The notes under the pieces: generated by a model
What the model saw: the letters and a program-made list of their open reading frames with translations, nothing else
Told to the model about the DNA's origin: nothing
Database searches by the model: none
Translations under genes and position numbers: made by a program
Shown: positions 23,146-37,768 of the stretch, in pieces
How positions within the stretch are numbered: the first letter of the stretch is position 1
How the letters are laid out: each line of letters opens with the position of its first letter
Origin: Crotophaga sulcirostris
Lineage: Eukaryota > Chordata > Aves > Cuculiformes > Crotophagidae
DNA: 64,000 nt
Direction of reading: 5' to 3'
Assembly: GCA_013397455.1 (NCBI GenBank)
Contig: VYZB01000216.1
Location: forward strand, 64,312 to 128,311

Positions 23146-26100
23146 GTTGTACAAAAGAAGGACATTCATACAAAGTGTTTGCTAATGTTACAAATTCCTG
23201 TACCTGCAGGCATTGCTCAATCTGCAGACTAGATTTTGAATAAATTATTTAGCAGTAATCAGTCACATTCAATCAAGAATAAATCACTGGTTACTTATTT
23301 AATTTTACTGTCATAGTTAATCTTGTTTTATAGATAGTCCAAAGGCTGAGATACAGTCACATTTCCACCTCAAAGAAGCAAAGACTACTTCACTGCATTT
23401 AATATTCATATAGGAGCAAAATCCTCCAATTTTTCTGCGAATTTCCCTCATGATGTAAAAAAACACTAATGACAGCTCTCAGCATATGACAATCTTATAA
23501 CTAGGGGGCTACCTCTGAAATTAGGAGGAGATTGTTTTGAAACATATAAAAGTAGTTTTTAAAGAGTGGATATTAAAAAATATAAGAGGAAGGTTGAGAA
23601 ACTGTAGTGAGGAGAGGGAAACAAGAGAAATTCCAATTAGGAAAATGTTTTTCACTATGAGCGTGGTTTTCAGATTTCATTTTCAGATGAAAACTAGACT
23701 CAAGTGTCTTAAAAAGTCTGTCAAGTCTGACTACATTGAAAATTTGTCACAGAAATAAGAGAGTTGATAGATTCACATGTGCAGTCTTTGGTCTCATGAC
23801 AATCAAGGTGCTTTTTGTTTTTAAACCAGCCTCTCTTTGCATTGAATAACTAGCACTCACTGTCCTCTGCTAGTACCTTGGAAATAGTATTAGTTGTGTC
23901 TCTGAGGCTGATTTTGAGTCATGGACTCATTTGGCATCACATGAAAATATCGAGGTTACTTCCTATGGGCTTCTACTGGTTCAGTGTACTCAGATATGGA
24001 GCTGAGTACAGCTGAGTACAGCTACGTATATGCTGTTTGAATTCAGAGATGGAGGGGGGCCTATGCAATAAAAAGCTACAATAAGAACTCATCACATATT
24101 GAATTATAAATTATGTTCAGTGCAGAAGATGTGAGCATGAGGATACAGGCTCTGGCGGACTGGAATTTACTGGAGGACATGTGAACTCTGTATTTTGGGG
24201 TTAAGCCCATTTCCATCTTACTAAGAGAATCTTTTGCATGCTCAGTTAAGAAGAAATCCAGGCTCTACTTCAGAAACATAATCAAATTCAACATGCATCT
24301 AAAAGTTTGCAAAAGATTTTTCATGCTTTGATGGGTTGAGCTAAAAATAGAATGAAAATCTTAGCTAGCAAAGACTTACCTATAAGCACATCTCAGCATA
24401 CATTTATTCAGAAAAGCCTATAACAAAATGTTTATTTTTAAACTTATGTATTAGTCAAGCTGAGTTAGCTATTCAGCAGACCTAAAGTCACCTCCCTAAC
24501 AGGCATTCTTCCTTGAGTTGGGATCTAAAACCTACACTCTTTGAAAGTTTGGTCATACGCAGGTTCCTCATGCCCTGCTGGAGACATTGTGGTTATCCAA
24601 GCTATGATTTCTTCCTGGAATTTCTGCTAGGCTAGCATGCAATCACAGACTCTCTGAAGTAGTCCCGCCTGTCTATAGCATAATGATACACACATTATTC
24701 CTTAGTAAAGGGTAGGGAAAGTCATCACTCTGGGAATTTACAATCCCCTTTGGTTATCCACTATGCTAGAACTATAGCAGCAGCTTTCATTACTGTGCTC
24801 TAGTTTTGATGGATTATCCTTTTTATTGCTGGCTGCAGTTGCAGTTCTTAGAAATAAACCCAAAATTATTCATTATATTAAAAAATTCTCCAATCTTCAT
24901 TAATGTTGCTCTCTTTAGTGTTATTTATTGAATGATTAAATTATCATTAGCAGATGGTAACTGAAGTATATAAAATGCATATGCCTACAATATCAAGCAA
25001 GCATATTTTACTGACAAAGTTTAGTATAAGTGCATATCATGATTGCTCTTTTTTGTGCACAGAATGGAAGATAATGGGGATGCGTACCGTGTCTCTCTTA
25101 GATTAATTAATCTATTTATTCAACAAACATAGCTGATGCCAGTAGTTTAGTTAACAATATGGATGGATAGGTGGTACTGGAGCATATGGTCTGCAGTTAA
25201 AATGAACTTTGTTGCTCTATGATGGAACTTTTCCCTTGTTTCTTAATTCTAATGGTACACCACCAGAAGCTTAAGGCATATTAGAGAACAAGATTGCAAA
25301 TCGTTTCTCAATTTTATTCTGAAGCCTAGGTAGTCCCATTTTATAGATGAAATTCAAGGCACTCAAATACGTACCCTAAATGCTCGAGTAATACAGAAAA
25401 TGTTCTTTTTTCAGTCACCAGGGTCCTCCACATTCCCCATGCAGTGTGCTTGAACTTACACCCTAAACTCCCATTGAATTCAGTGGGGACTAGACAAGTC
25501 ATATATATTCAGAGCTGTAGCCTTTGCAGACTATAATATAAAGGTAATGGGAATCATATGGAATATCCCCATAGTCTCATTTCCTGATTCAGCAGGATTA
25601 GTTCTTCCTTTATGCATCTAATTCAGCAGGAGCCGTCTGAAGAATCCTGAAAAGATTAGGGTAACCGCTCAGTGGGGACCCCCTATGCACACATTATTTC
25701 TTAATGCACCTGAAGCTCAGGAAGGCTCTATTTCATTAGAAATGAAAAGTGCTTGCTTTGGTGGAGGTAGCAATAGCAAAACCAAATGCATTTTCTGCAT
25801 TCTTCCTTTCTTCTCTAATCAGCCCGTGATGCTACAGCCTTTGCAAACTGCAAAGCCAGCTGGCACAGTGCACAGAATTATTCCTTCTTGCATGTATAGA
25901 AATTTGTGGTGCAGCCTGGATGTTGCAAGCTTGCGCTTGCTTAGTGGCACATTGTTTGTGACAAATTGGATGCTAGCATTAATGAGGAGATGGGGTATAA
26001 GTATAATGGTAGCCTAACTGAACTGTATGTTTCATAGCCATGGCAATAAAGCTGTAGATGAGGAAGGAAAAGTTTTAGTTAAGTAACAGGAAGACAATAT

Positions 26101-27659
26101 GAATAATTAGAGCAAACAACCTCCAGAAAATAGACACATATATAGTGTTGCTGTGTGTAGGCTGTTTCTACTGTTTTAAGGCCAGACGTGGATCCCTTTA
26201 CTTGAAGCAATTCATTTATTTTAGAAAAAGTCTTACTGCAATTGCACTGCTTTCAAGGTACAAGTATGGCTTCATGTGGCTCTAAGTAGAGACATGACTG
26301 GCTGCTGAGCATTCCCTCCAGCTTTCCTTGCATAGGTTGAAGCATTTGGACTTCTTAGGTCCTATCCCAGAGGCCATAGCATTGAGAAAATATGGGCAAC
26401 ACTGATTTTTCCTCAGAAAAGTGTGGGTGGGCAGGAAAAGACCATCAACTGTGGAGAGGTATAGCTTCTGCTGTCTCCTCAAAGTGGTATATTTGCTACT
26501 TGAAATTTAGCCAAAAGCCTGAAACTCCATAATGCCACAAGGAAAAAAGAGCTGCTGAAGAACCAGAGAAGAGTTTTTTGTGCTGTGTGATTACAGAAAA
26601 GGGGTAAAATTACAGCTGGAAAGTAGACTGAGACCTTGACTTTGATGGAGAGTTTTATTAAGCATTATGGTAATTCTTGGGAGAGTTGGGAAATATAAAT
26701 ATTTACTTTAAGTTCTACAGAGTTTGTTGTAGTAGGATAGAACAGTTGCTTTGTTTACACTAGCTGAACAATAATTAGCTAAATTTGACATAATTAAGTC
26801 AATTAAATCCCTTCTGTCTGTTTAACTGCAGCTTACCTCACTTTCAAGTAGTTGCTACTTATGTTTTTTTAAACTGAGCAAAAGCAACTTTTCTGTCTCA
26901 GCAGACTCTACAGCTGCATTGTACTTACAGGTAGGCAGGTACAGTGGGTCCCAGGAGACCCTCCGGTCACACTGGTTGTGTCCTCCCTGCAGTTTCGATT
27001 GAATAAATAAGCATAATTTACAAAGATTAACTATTATATCTCTGACAACCAGAATGACTGAATATTCACTTTGGCTGCTTAGGAGGAATAAGGGGCAGTA
27101 CCCTACAGCAAAGGTTCAGTGTTGAGCAACCAGTACAGGGACAGACAGTTACAGTGTGTGGTGTTTTGCTCTTTATCTACTCCACGAGGTTAAAAATAGA
27201 ACCAAGTGACAGATACTGTGTCAGGTTAAGCTTTGTGACTTCACCCACTTTCTGGAAGAGGTAAAATTAAACCCAGATTCTGGAGCAGCTAATCATGCCA
27301 GGATGAGCTGTACCACAGAGTGCTAAGAGTGGGACCAGGTCCCTGGAAAACCTGAAAAACTATATTTCCTAAAGTGTTGTCATAGATGTGGGAACTCCAA
27401 GTGCATAATAATGCACAGGTTAGACATAAGCTTTATTAACTTTGATCGCAATGAGCAAATATTCGGCCAGCACCACCTCCTCTGCTCCCCTATTCTCTTC
27501 CAAGTGATTGCTGAGACCCAGCCTATCCTATATGCTGTTACAGAAAATAAAGAATGAGGTGGGGAAAGCCAGTCATTTTCATGTTAACAAAACCAGATAT
27601 CCATCCCTGGCATGGATGGACTCCTTAAGTATCTTGCTACCTTCTTCCTCCAGCTACTT
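23146..27659. other. Gene-free interval
   Basis: A+T-rich non-coding sequence. A small direct repeat (GAGTACAGCT, twice) lies at 24002-24022. Stretches near 25336-25375 (CCCATTTTATAGATGAAATT) and near 25470 (CTCCCATTGAATTCAGTGGG) look like ancient MIR-type or amniote SINE debris but are too short to assign with confidence. Confidence 0.45.
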
Positions 27660-29670
27660 GAGGCTTTATGCTCGCAAGCTCTCATCCTCTGGGGGACTTT
27701 AACCACCGGGGAAAAAGTAACACAACAAGCTGTAGGCAATCCAGGAGATTCCTAGAGTGCATAGAAGATAACTTCTTAACCCAGATAATAGACACCTCTA
27801 TCCGAGGGGATGCAATACAGGACCTCAGCGTCACCAATGCAAGTGAAACCATCAGTGATGTCAAGATCAAAGGCAGCCTGGGCTGCAGTGGTCACGCACT
27901 GGTGGAGTTCAAGGTCCTTAGGGATACGGGACAGGTGAGGAGTGTAGTAAGAACCCTAAATTTTAGTAAAGCAAACCTCCAGCTCTTCAAGGAGTTAGTC
28001 AGTAGGACCCCCTCGGAAATGATCCTCAGGGATAATGAAGCAGAACAGAGCTGGCAAGTATTTAAGGATGCTTTCCACAATGCGCAAGAGTGCTCAGTCC
28101 CCAGATGAAGGAAATCAGGCAGGGAAAGGAAGAGACCAGTATGGCTGAGTTGAGACCTGCTGGTCAAACTGAAAAGCCAAAGGGAACTGCACAGGTAGTG
28201 CAAGCAGGGACAGGTAGTTTTGAAAAGTCATGGCAGTCAGGGGAAGTCCCCAGTGACTGGAAGAAGGGCAACATTGTGCCCATTTTTGAAAAGGGTACAA
28301 AGGAGGACCCTGAGAACTACCAACCTGTCAGCTTTACCTCTGTGCCTTGGAAGATCATTGAACAGATCCTCCTGGAAGCTATGCTAGAACACGTGGAGGA
28401 CAGAGAGGTTATTCGAGACAGCCAACATGGCTTCTCCAAGGGCAAATCCTGCCTGACCAACCTAGTGTCTTTCTATGATGGAGTGACCACATCAGTGGAC
28501 ATGGGAAAAGCAATGGATGTAATCTACCTGGACTTCTGTAAAGCCTTTGACACAGGCCCCCACAACATCCTTCTCTCTAAATTGGGGGTATATTTGATAG
28601 ATGGACTGTTCGGTGGATAAGGAATTGGTTGGATGGTCGCATTCAGAGAGTAGTGGTCAATAGCTCGATGTCCAGATGGAGACCCATGACAAGTGGTGTC
28701 CCTCAGGGGTCTGTACTGAGACCACTGCTGTTTAATATTTTCATTGATGTTATAGACAGCAGGATTGAGTGCACCCTCAGCAAGTTTGCAGATGACACCA
28801 AGCTCAGTGGGGCAGTGGTCACAACAGAAGGATGGGATGTCATCCTAAGGGACTTGACAAGCTGGAGAAGTGGGTCTGTGTGAACCTCATGAGGTTCAAA
28901 AAGACCAAGTGCAAGGTCCTACACCTGGGTTAGGGCAATCCGTGGTATCAATACAGGATGGGGCATGATGTGATTGTGAGCAGCCCTGCAGAGAAGGACT
29001 TGGGGATGCTGATTGATGAGAAGCTCAACGTGAGCTGGTAACGTGCACTCACAGCCCAGAAGGCCAACCATGTCCCCAGTTACACTGGCAGAGATGTGGC
29101 CAGCAGATCGAGAGAGGTGATTCTCCCCCTCTACTCTGCTCTCGTGAGACCCCACCTTGAATATTGTACCTCGTTCTGGAATCCCCAACACAAGAAGGAT
29201 GTGAAACTGTTGGAACAAGTCCAGAGGAGGGCTCTGAAGATGATGGAACACCTCTGCTATGAGGACAGACTGAGAGAGTTGGACTTGTTCAGCCTGGAGA
29301 AGAGGAGGCTCCGGGGAGACCTCATAGCGGCCTTCCAGTACCTGCAGGGAGCCTACAAGAAAGCTGGCGAGGGACGTTTTATGAGGGCCAGGAATGATAG
29401 GATGAGGGGGAACTGCTTTAAACTGGAAGGGGGAAGATTTAGATTAGACGTTAGGAAGAAATTCTTCATGATGAGGGTGGTGAGGCTTTGGAACAGGTTT
29501 CCCAGGGAAGCTGTGGATGCCCACTCCCTGGAGGTGTTCAAGGCCAGGTTGGATGGGGCCTTGAGCAGCCTGGGCTGGTGGGAGGTGTCTCTGCCCATGG
29601 CAGGGGGGGTTGGAACTGGATGGACTTTAAAGTCCCTTCCAACCCAAACCATTCTATGATTGTATGATTC
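27660..29670 (+). mobile_element. CR1 LINE, 5'-truncated, internally deleted, intact 3' end
   Basis: Two kilobases of CR1 ORF2 plus 3' UTR. The first part (27668-28108) is the end of the endonuclease and linker (LGDFNHRGKSN, SCRQSRRFLECIEDNFL, GSLGCSGHALVEF). The RT part (28240-28883) shows [63 protein letters not shown] (first catalytic Asp), [10 protein letters not shown] and FADDTKLSG (catalytic DD at about 28791-28796). The C-terminal part (29096-29600) shows ASRSREVILPLYSALVRPHL, HKKDVKLLEQVQRRALKMM and [15 protein letters not shown]. Stop codons and frameshifts (near 28110-28140, 28618-28629, 28883 and 29040-29096) break it into at least four frames. Between 28190 and 28240 the usual stretch before the RT palm is missing, implying an internal deletion. 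It ends with CCATTCTATGATTGTATGAT, the CR1 terminal repeat. Confidence 0.97.
27668..29659 (+). pseudogene. Decayed CR1 ORF2 (endonuclease-reverse transcriptase)
   Basis: Remains of the non-LTR retrotransposon protein within this element. Catalytic RT residues (Asp of YLDF and FADD) are still present, but the frame is interrupted several times and the endonuclease N terminus is absent, so it cannot encode a working enzyme. Successive open segments are 27668-28108, 28090-28620, 28629-28883 and 29096-29659. Confidence 0.93.
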
Positions 29671-32600
29671 ATATATATATATGTATAAATAATGTGACAA
29701 TATGGAGAGACAGCTGTGGAGCATATAGGAGTGGCACACCAACTATTATCTTAGTTCAGAGTGAGGAGGTGGAATCAGTCACAGACTGTTAGCTTTTAGT
29801 CAACAGGAATGTTCTTTTATTTAGGATAAACTTCTTGGCCAGACCTCTCAAATTCTTAAATATTAATAATAGTACCATCACAGCATGACTGAATGTGGAC
29901 AGTCAGAGAAAGCTGTACTGTCACCAAAACTATTGCAGAGGGTATCTTGGTCAAATCCTAAGGGTCATGGATGTCTTTCCCTATCTAAAATAGTTTTACA
30001 GGTGTGTGCCTGGTCCTATGATGAGACAAAGTTAAGGGACACTGAGGGTACTAGAGGCTCTGAGAAGGGAACAAAGTAAAGTTCCATTTCTGATGATGCT
30101 GACAATCTTCTAGTCCATGCTCACCTGCTCAGGAAGCAAAGACACTAGTAGCTGTTTTGTACTGGGTATCCATTCTTCTCTCCCTCAGCCCTCCCTGTTT
30201 GGGTATCATCACACTATTTAATGGTACTGCAGTAATGAATTCAACCAGCTGACTAAAATTTGTCATATTTGGCTCATTCTTCTCCTCTACTTCAAAATAA
30301 TCATGTGCTCTGCTTCGTTTGCTATACACTGTTGTTTTGATAGGATTGGAGTTTCTTTTTCTTCACTGCAAAATATCTGTATCTAAGAAGTCAAGGCTGA
30401 AGAAATGCAAAACTTAAGACTGCAAGATTTGTGAGGGTCTTCGTGTCTTGGGAAGAATTCCTTCTGCAGTTTTGACTAAACCTATAGAGTATTTCTGATC
30501 ACAATGGCCTAGACCTCTACCATAGAGTGTGGGTGACTTGTCCTTCTGTGTCCTGTCTTTTGTGACTGGATGTTTTCTGGCCCATCATCCCTTCTGCGTG
30601 CACTGCCTTGGCATAGTGGGCAGTAGGGCTGTTGGAGAGTTGCTTTTCTGAGAGCTCCGTGCTGTGACCCATCTAGCAATCCTCATTTAAGTTTTACTGA
30701 AGTGTGAGGGACAGGGCTGAGCCAAAATATAGGCTTTTTGTACTACAGCAGAATGTGGGTGTTAGTCATTTCATGGTACAAGAATTGTAGTTTGAGTAAA
30801 GTCATACTTAAGTCTCCAAAGTCACTCAGATCAGTGTTCTGATATTTTCTGGCCTAGGTGTCTTTATTTAAGAACAGCCTCACTTCTGTATGAAATTGCT
30901 TAGCAAACTACATATCAGCCATAAGCAAGGGAATAACCTGAAGAAAATCGCTAAGATTTTGTGTGTTAGGATATCAGGATTGCTTTAGTCAAAATGAGAA
31001 ATCAGTCTTTTATTTCAAAACTAGTTTCCCATTGTATTCCTTGAGGGGGAGCTCCAGTTAATGGAAACAACTCAGAGTGAAATACACTGAAGAAAAAAAC
31101 ATACAAAGTAGGGGAATATTTTCTGAAGATGCTAATAAGCCAACTGATGGAATGAATGTCTCACTCATATGTAATAAGCTACATTTTCTAGCTGTTACAC
31201 TGCTTTTCCAGCTGTCTCCCCTCAGTTATTATGTAGTAACCAGGATTTTGTAAAACTCTGTAACCAGGATTTCTGTGTCATCTTCAGGGGAGCACAATGG
31301 TGAACCTGGCTCCTGTGCTCTCACATTGTGCTCCTTGAGACCACAGAATTTCTCAGCATCTTTTACTTCTATTTATTACTTTTTCTTTGAGTACTCAGTT
31401 GCTCTCCAGGGAACAGGAGTTTCCATTAAGTTAATTTTTTTTTAAAAAATATTCCTTTATGATACACAAAGAGAAATCATTTAAAACTTGTATATTTTAA
31501 GAAATGTTATTCTCAACCTTTGAGAAAAAGGTACAAAAGTGCTACAAATTCTGTACAGAATGTAGTAATACTGTATTTTAAGCTGTGGGTTCAGAGGTTC
31601 TCATAGGAAGGAACCTTCCGGTCTTCCAGCTGTAATTTTTGTTCCTGGAACATCTTTTTCTGTTACTGTGAGAGATCCTCTCATCCTGTGTGTTCCCCCC
31701 CCCCCCTTTTTTCCTATGTTAAGGTTCATTATAACATGGAATTATAATTACACTCTAAGGGTTAACTGCTACAAAATTGTTGACATCCAGGATTATTAAA
31801 AAAAACTTACTGCATTTTCCAAATGAAAATAGATTACCCTAACAGGAATGCCTAGACATCAGTTTTAAATTCTGTGCTTAGGAAGAGGCACCAGAAATAT
31901 TGATTTGCTACAAACTGAGAACTCAAAGTTTCCCATGCTTGTAATCCTGTATTTCAAAATAATAAAAAAGCCTAGTATTTGGATAAGTCATGAATGGTCA
32001 TGCTATTGACTTGCCTCTACATCTTCTGCAGCGCAACAGAATTAGTAAGCATTTTAATTATTTTTATGGCTTTTTTTTGGTCACATGGTTGCTGTAATGT
32101 TGTTTTGGGCAGACTTTAAGCATCGATGAGCTTCAGTAAAGCTGGAATAAAAAGGAATCTTGATTTTTAAAGATGCACCTATTCCTATGTGATAAAAACG
32201 AGATGAATTTACCTTATGCCAACCTGAATATGTGATATTACTCTTTTATCAATTTTCACTTGCTTTGTATATACAAACATGAGAGTTGTGCAATGATAAG
32301 GGAGTCATTAGTATAAAGATGTGCTTTACCACCATTGTTTCATTGCAGAGCATACAGGTGAACACAGACATAGTTCACTGTGATGAGGAAAGCTTTATCA
32401 TGAAGGACAGAAAAGGTTGCTGGGCTGAAAGAGGCCAGACTCACAGGACTACCTAGTGTCATGAAACTTGCCTCTCAGGTTCTTGAAATGAGACACAGAA
32501 GAAAAGAAAAATGTTTCTTTGTCTCTGTGCAAATCAAAAGCTACTCACCTGCTCAATGGCAGCCTTTAACAGGCACCATGTATAGCTAGGGCAGCAGTTA

Positions 32601-35600
32601 TTAGTTCCCACTGGATTCATAAAGTTCATCATGGAGCAAGCTGTTCCATAGTACAGCAAGAATTTCCCCTTCAGGCAAGCCTGCAGCTCACTCCCTCCTG
32701 CCAGCCAGAGCTCAGTGGGAGCAGAAGCCACTGCGTGAAGGAGAATAGCTCATCACTAGCTCCTGATTGAAGTGATGCAGTGGTTGCTGCCAAGGTTCTG
32801 CAAGTGTTTTGAATGCAGCTATTTCCTTTCAGAAGGTGAGTCTTGATGATAGTCGATACTGTCAGGTGTACCCATGTAGGTAAGGTACAGCATACACTCC
32901 AAGTGTGACAGATATTGCTAGTGTTGACAAGTAGAAAGCATTAATTGAAATGAAAACTTTGCAGACATATCTTATAGCCCCAGACTGAGCTGTAGCTGTC
33001 TGGGCTTGATTTGCATTGAGCAACAAATACCAGCATATTTCTAGGCTTTATTTGTGTCATAGTAAAGTGCTGACACTCAGAAGCTGGGCCAATGTGACTC
33101 ACAAAGATCTATGAGCATGCCTGGTGTTGAACGAAGGTAGCCTTATTGCTATTTGTCCGGGTTTTTCAGCACAGGATAGCTACACCAAGGGTTTCGTGGG
33201 ATTTCCCATCTCCAAAGCTCTGCAATCTGTTTTATGTCGAAGAGGCTTCTGGTGTTCCTTTTGGGCATGCCGAACAGACTCCTGTGTCTGGAATAGGGAA
33301 GGCTGAGACCTCTCTGCTTCATCTGTTACGGAATTTAAAGTGTGTGTTCCTAAATATGTGAAAGTTACAGTTAGCGAAAACAAAGAGATAATCCATTTGG
33401 CTTAGGCCTGAGAAAAAGGCCAAGAGTGTCCTTATGTGTATATGTGACATACGTGTTAGCTTAAGCACATTCCAGCTTTTCTATATGTTTCATACTCTGA
33501 TATTATAGGCTACATATATACTAATGAATAAGATGTCTGGATAGTGCTTGTGATCACAAATTACTGCCTTACCGTGAGGAGTGCTAGCAATATGGACCAT
33601 AGTGAGGCAGTGCTCTAGACTAAGTCTTGACCCTAATTAAATTACTGACAGAGATGTATCTATAGAGCTTAACAGGTTGTTTTACTTCTAACTAATTCCT
33701 GATGCACCTATTATTCTATCAATACCCTTCTTTAAATGAGTTCCCCAGGCTTATTATTTAGACTTATAGACTATAAATAAAATAAAATATAAACCCACAA
33801 TATTTTCTTATTTCCTTAAACTGTACTTAAATTTAACTACTTAGTTTGCATTGGTTGTTTCTCACCTTTTCCCATATGACTTTGTCTGATATCTGCCCTT
33901 TAGTACACAGAAGGCTAGAATGTTATTTGTAAAGGATGTGTCTTGTTAAACCTGATGGTCTTCTACATTCGTCAGTATTTCCTGGCATCATCAGTTTTGT
34001 CATTGACAAACAATTCAGAAATGATAAATTGCTTGTTGAACTTGCTCTATAACTATAATCTTAAGTAGGTGCATGATCCAACTCTGGAAGACTTTATTGT
34101 CAGTTACCAAAACCTTTTAGTCTTCTTCAACCACGAGACTTTCTGATACTTTTAATTTGACTACTAGGCTGTAAAAAATGGCAAGTTATTCTTCTCCAGC
34201 CTCAAAATCTTGAACGTCTTTTGTGTGGATTATTGAAAAAGTAACATGAACTCTGTTGAAAATATTGAATTATAATGCAAGATTTTGACAACCATGCCCA
34301 TGAGAGCAGTTATACTGGGGATACATTTTGCAGGCCTAGGACATTTCTTTCCACAATTATAACAGAATGGAAAAGTGTGCTGACAACTGTCTGTAAGTAA
34401 AAACATGAAATGACTCTATGACGACAGCATTGCAATTCTTGCGGCGCAAAGCCAGACCTAATCTGGTTCTGGCTGTCTGTGGAGCAGACTGGAAGATAGA
34501 ATAGCGTGTTAATGCTGACTGAGTAAGTGCTCATGCTAGTAGGGCTGGCTACAGCATTCAGAAATCTGTGAACTTTTATCCTATGGTACATATGCATCAC
34601 GGACAAGACTTCAGCTTCATTTCCTTGTTTCTGTATAATTATACTTTGATAACACCACCTATGAGATCTTTGAGCATCTTCAGTCCCAGAGTGCCAGGCA
34701 TACCCTAGGATCTGGCCCTACCTCCTTGGTATTTCACTGACTTTGACGAAAAAGATCCCTGTGTACAATTCTTACTACATCATTAGTTAAAATCTCTGGA
34801 CGATGAATTTCTGTATGTATGTAGAGCCTAATAAGAATAAAAATCAATAAACAATAAACCTAGCAATTGGAAATCTAGCATCACTTACAAACAAACATAA
34901 ATCAAATGGAAACAAAAGGCAGCAAACAGAGCTGAATTGTTCTTTGTCTCTGCAAATATATGGTTCACTAGGCATACTGCATAAATTAGATTAAATGTGC
35001 AAATATGAAAAACATTTTTTTTTGCTTTTACTTTCTTTACAAACATATATTCTTTCTGTGGATTAATAGTTCCGTCAGACTTCTCAAAAATATTTGAAAT
35101 GTTTTTCCATATATTATGACTGACGGCAATCTTCAGATTTAGCTATTAACATGCTGTTCAAAGATGAGCAGAAACAGCTGATTACATACTGGTATATAGA
35201 ATAGAGTGACAACAGTTTACTGTTTTTTCCTGATACTTCTGGACATGTTGTTATGGTTCAGGTAGGTGACGTTGGTATATTCAGATAGGATCCATTCAAT
35301 AAAAAAATCACCTATTTTTCAGAATATATATAGCTTCCTTTATAGTGTATGTTAGTTAGTTCCTTCCAGACCCACTCTGCAGAGATTACTTATTATAGCT
35401 CAAGCAAGAACATATATGATTTGGATTTTTTGTTACTGAGGTCTTTAAATGCGAATCTCCTTGTTACAAAACCTTTTCTTTTAGAATAAAAACATTTTGA
35501 CAATTTCTCACATTGATTTTTGTCAACAATTGGCTTTGGCATCCTTTTATGGAGACATTTGTTCTTTTACTCTTACTCCCACAGTCTGGTCCACAGCATG

Positions 35601-37768
35601 TTTTCCAGGTATTTTCCTTCATTCCTTTTGTTAAGAAAGAAGATATAAGGATAGATCCCACAACTGCAACTACTGAAATGTTATTACCATATCAGAACAA
35701 TACTTTGTCTTCTTCATGTTAGTTTGCTAATAATTATATTCTGGTCTCCCAGTTTCTCTTTATTCATGTTTCTTTATATATTACCTTGATTATTTCTTTG
35801 GTTCAAGTTATCTGCTTTAAATGGCACAATAACGACCAAATCATCTTTGCTTGGCAGGAGCCCTAAAGCCTTTGGTACCTGAAAGAATTTTGGCGTTCTT
35901 AGTTGCAAATATGAAAACTTTATATTCTCATTCTTTACTTTCCTCAGCTACTGATATGGTGATAGAGTTACCATAGAAAAAACTCTATTGCATTTATAAT
36001 TACAAGTGGGAAAGGAGCCTGGTGGGAAAGAGACCCTTGGGCACTAATGGATTCTCTCTTGTCTCTGTTACTCTTCATATCTGATTCTTCTAAAGCACTG
36101 ACCACTGTGATTAAGAATACAAGAATATGTTCCTAAATTTCTAAAGTAGAATAACTTCCAGAGGGGATCATGACACTTGAGTAGTTTATGGCATGCTACT
36201 TCAGAGAAGGCAGATGTGTTTAATAGACATGTGTCTTGAGAGTTGCCACTGATAAAATAAGCTGATGCAAAAGAACATTGAAATTATTATGAACTTATCA
36301 GGAGTGTAAATCCTCAGCTAAAAAATAAAAGTGTTACCATCTCCATTACGAAGCATGAGCTGTCCCAGTCATACCCACCAGCTAAATCAATGCTATTGAC
36401 TAGAGCCAGTTGTAATTTGGGACTGGTAAAAACAGAAAGCAGGAGGTACCAGTAGTGGATCGTTATCTCTTTCCCATCCCTTTTCCAAAGTATTAGAAAT
36501 ACTCCTGTGTATTAGTTTTTGTGGTGACACTGTCTGACCTAATGCGACATTTTGGCCTTTCAACCATATGTCTGTCTGACCTTATGAACTTTTCAGATTA
36601 TAATATTTCACCATCTGTCTCCAATCCATTTATACAAGCATAATCTTTCTGTTACTGCTTTATCCACCAGTTTCTCGTGGAAAAAAAATGTATCTATGAA
36701 TGTATATGAGATCTGATACAAAAGAGATGAAACCAACCCTATAGCTCGGGAATGAAGAGTGGGAGGGGAGAGACAAAGAGATGGTTACAGAACATGTTCT
36801 AACCTATCACAGTGAGACAAGACTCAGCTCAATTGCTTCACTCCTTATGAGTGGACATGTATTCAAATATAGACATTTTCTCACCCTTGGTCAGAAAATG
36901 TCAGTGTGCAAGAGTGAACAGCAAGTTAACATCAAGTTCCTTGTGAAACTCAAGAATCTATAATAGAAACTTTTCAATTATTGTTGGAGGCTTATGGTGA
37001 AGAGATCCTACAGATCAAGTCGCTGCTTAAAGGAACCCATTTTTTGTCAATATAAGATGTGAAAGCGAAAAACATGGAGATCCTCTACAGCCTTTCAGAA
37101 AATGTTCTGCAGAATTGCTTTGAACATTGACAGCATCGTATGACATTGACATGCAACTGTGTGTCAACTCAGAAGGGAATTATTTTGAAGGTGATCATAG
37201 CTGATTTTCTTAACTTGTAAAATAAAAAGAGTTACAGGCACAGTCTCTTTTTTTGTGTGTGTTGGACTGCATAGATTCACACAGAAGCAGATACACATAC
37301 ACTTGGAGACACACACACACAAATTTAATTGAGGAGGTGTACTTCAGTGTAATTTCATTCAACATAGTCTCACTGCCTCCATGAGTAGATCAAGATGTTG
37401 ATAGAAGTAATAGTTTGACTTTCAGAGTTTGCATATCTAAGTTGTTTTGCAAATAATTGCCTGATGAAGCAAAGGTGCAGAACAGGTGCCTTCTCTCATG
37501 TGGCATCTGTTAACTTATCAGGCTGAAGCTAAGCTGCTGAAGCTAAGCTACTGAAGCCTGAAGGTGTTTTGCAGTTTGTTAAAAGGCCAGCAACTCTAAA
37601 TGTCAAGAAAAAAAATCACAAAATTTATTTGTGCAATTGTTTTTCTGTCATACTCACACAGATTTTTGTTGCTGCTGACCTCTCTGATATATGTCTTCTT
37701 TATTTGTTCGCTATTACTATGCATTGTCAGGCTCAGATGTTAATGAATTTACCTGGTATAACCTCTAC
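29671..37768. other. Gene-free interval
   Basis: A short (AT)n run directly follows the CR1 tail. A C12/T6 tract lies at 31695-31712. GTAACCAGGATTT occurs twice close together near 31238 and 31260. Near 37515-37560 GCTGAAGCTAAGCT repeats with an 18-bp period. No gene, tRNA or named repeat was recognised, and ORFs here are under 100 codons without motifs. Confidence 0.5.
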
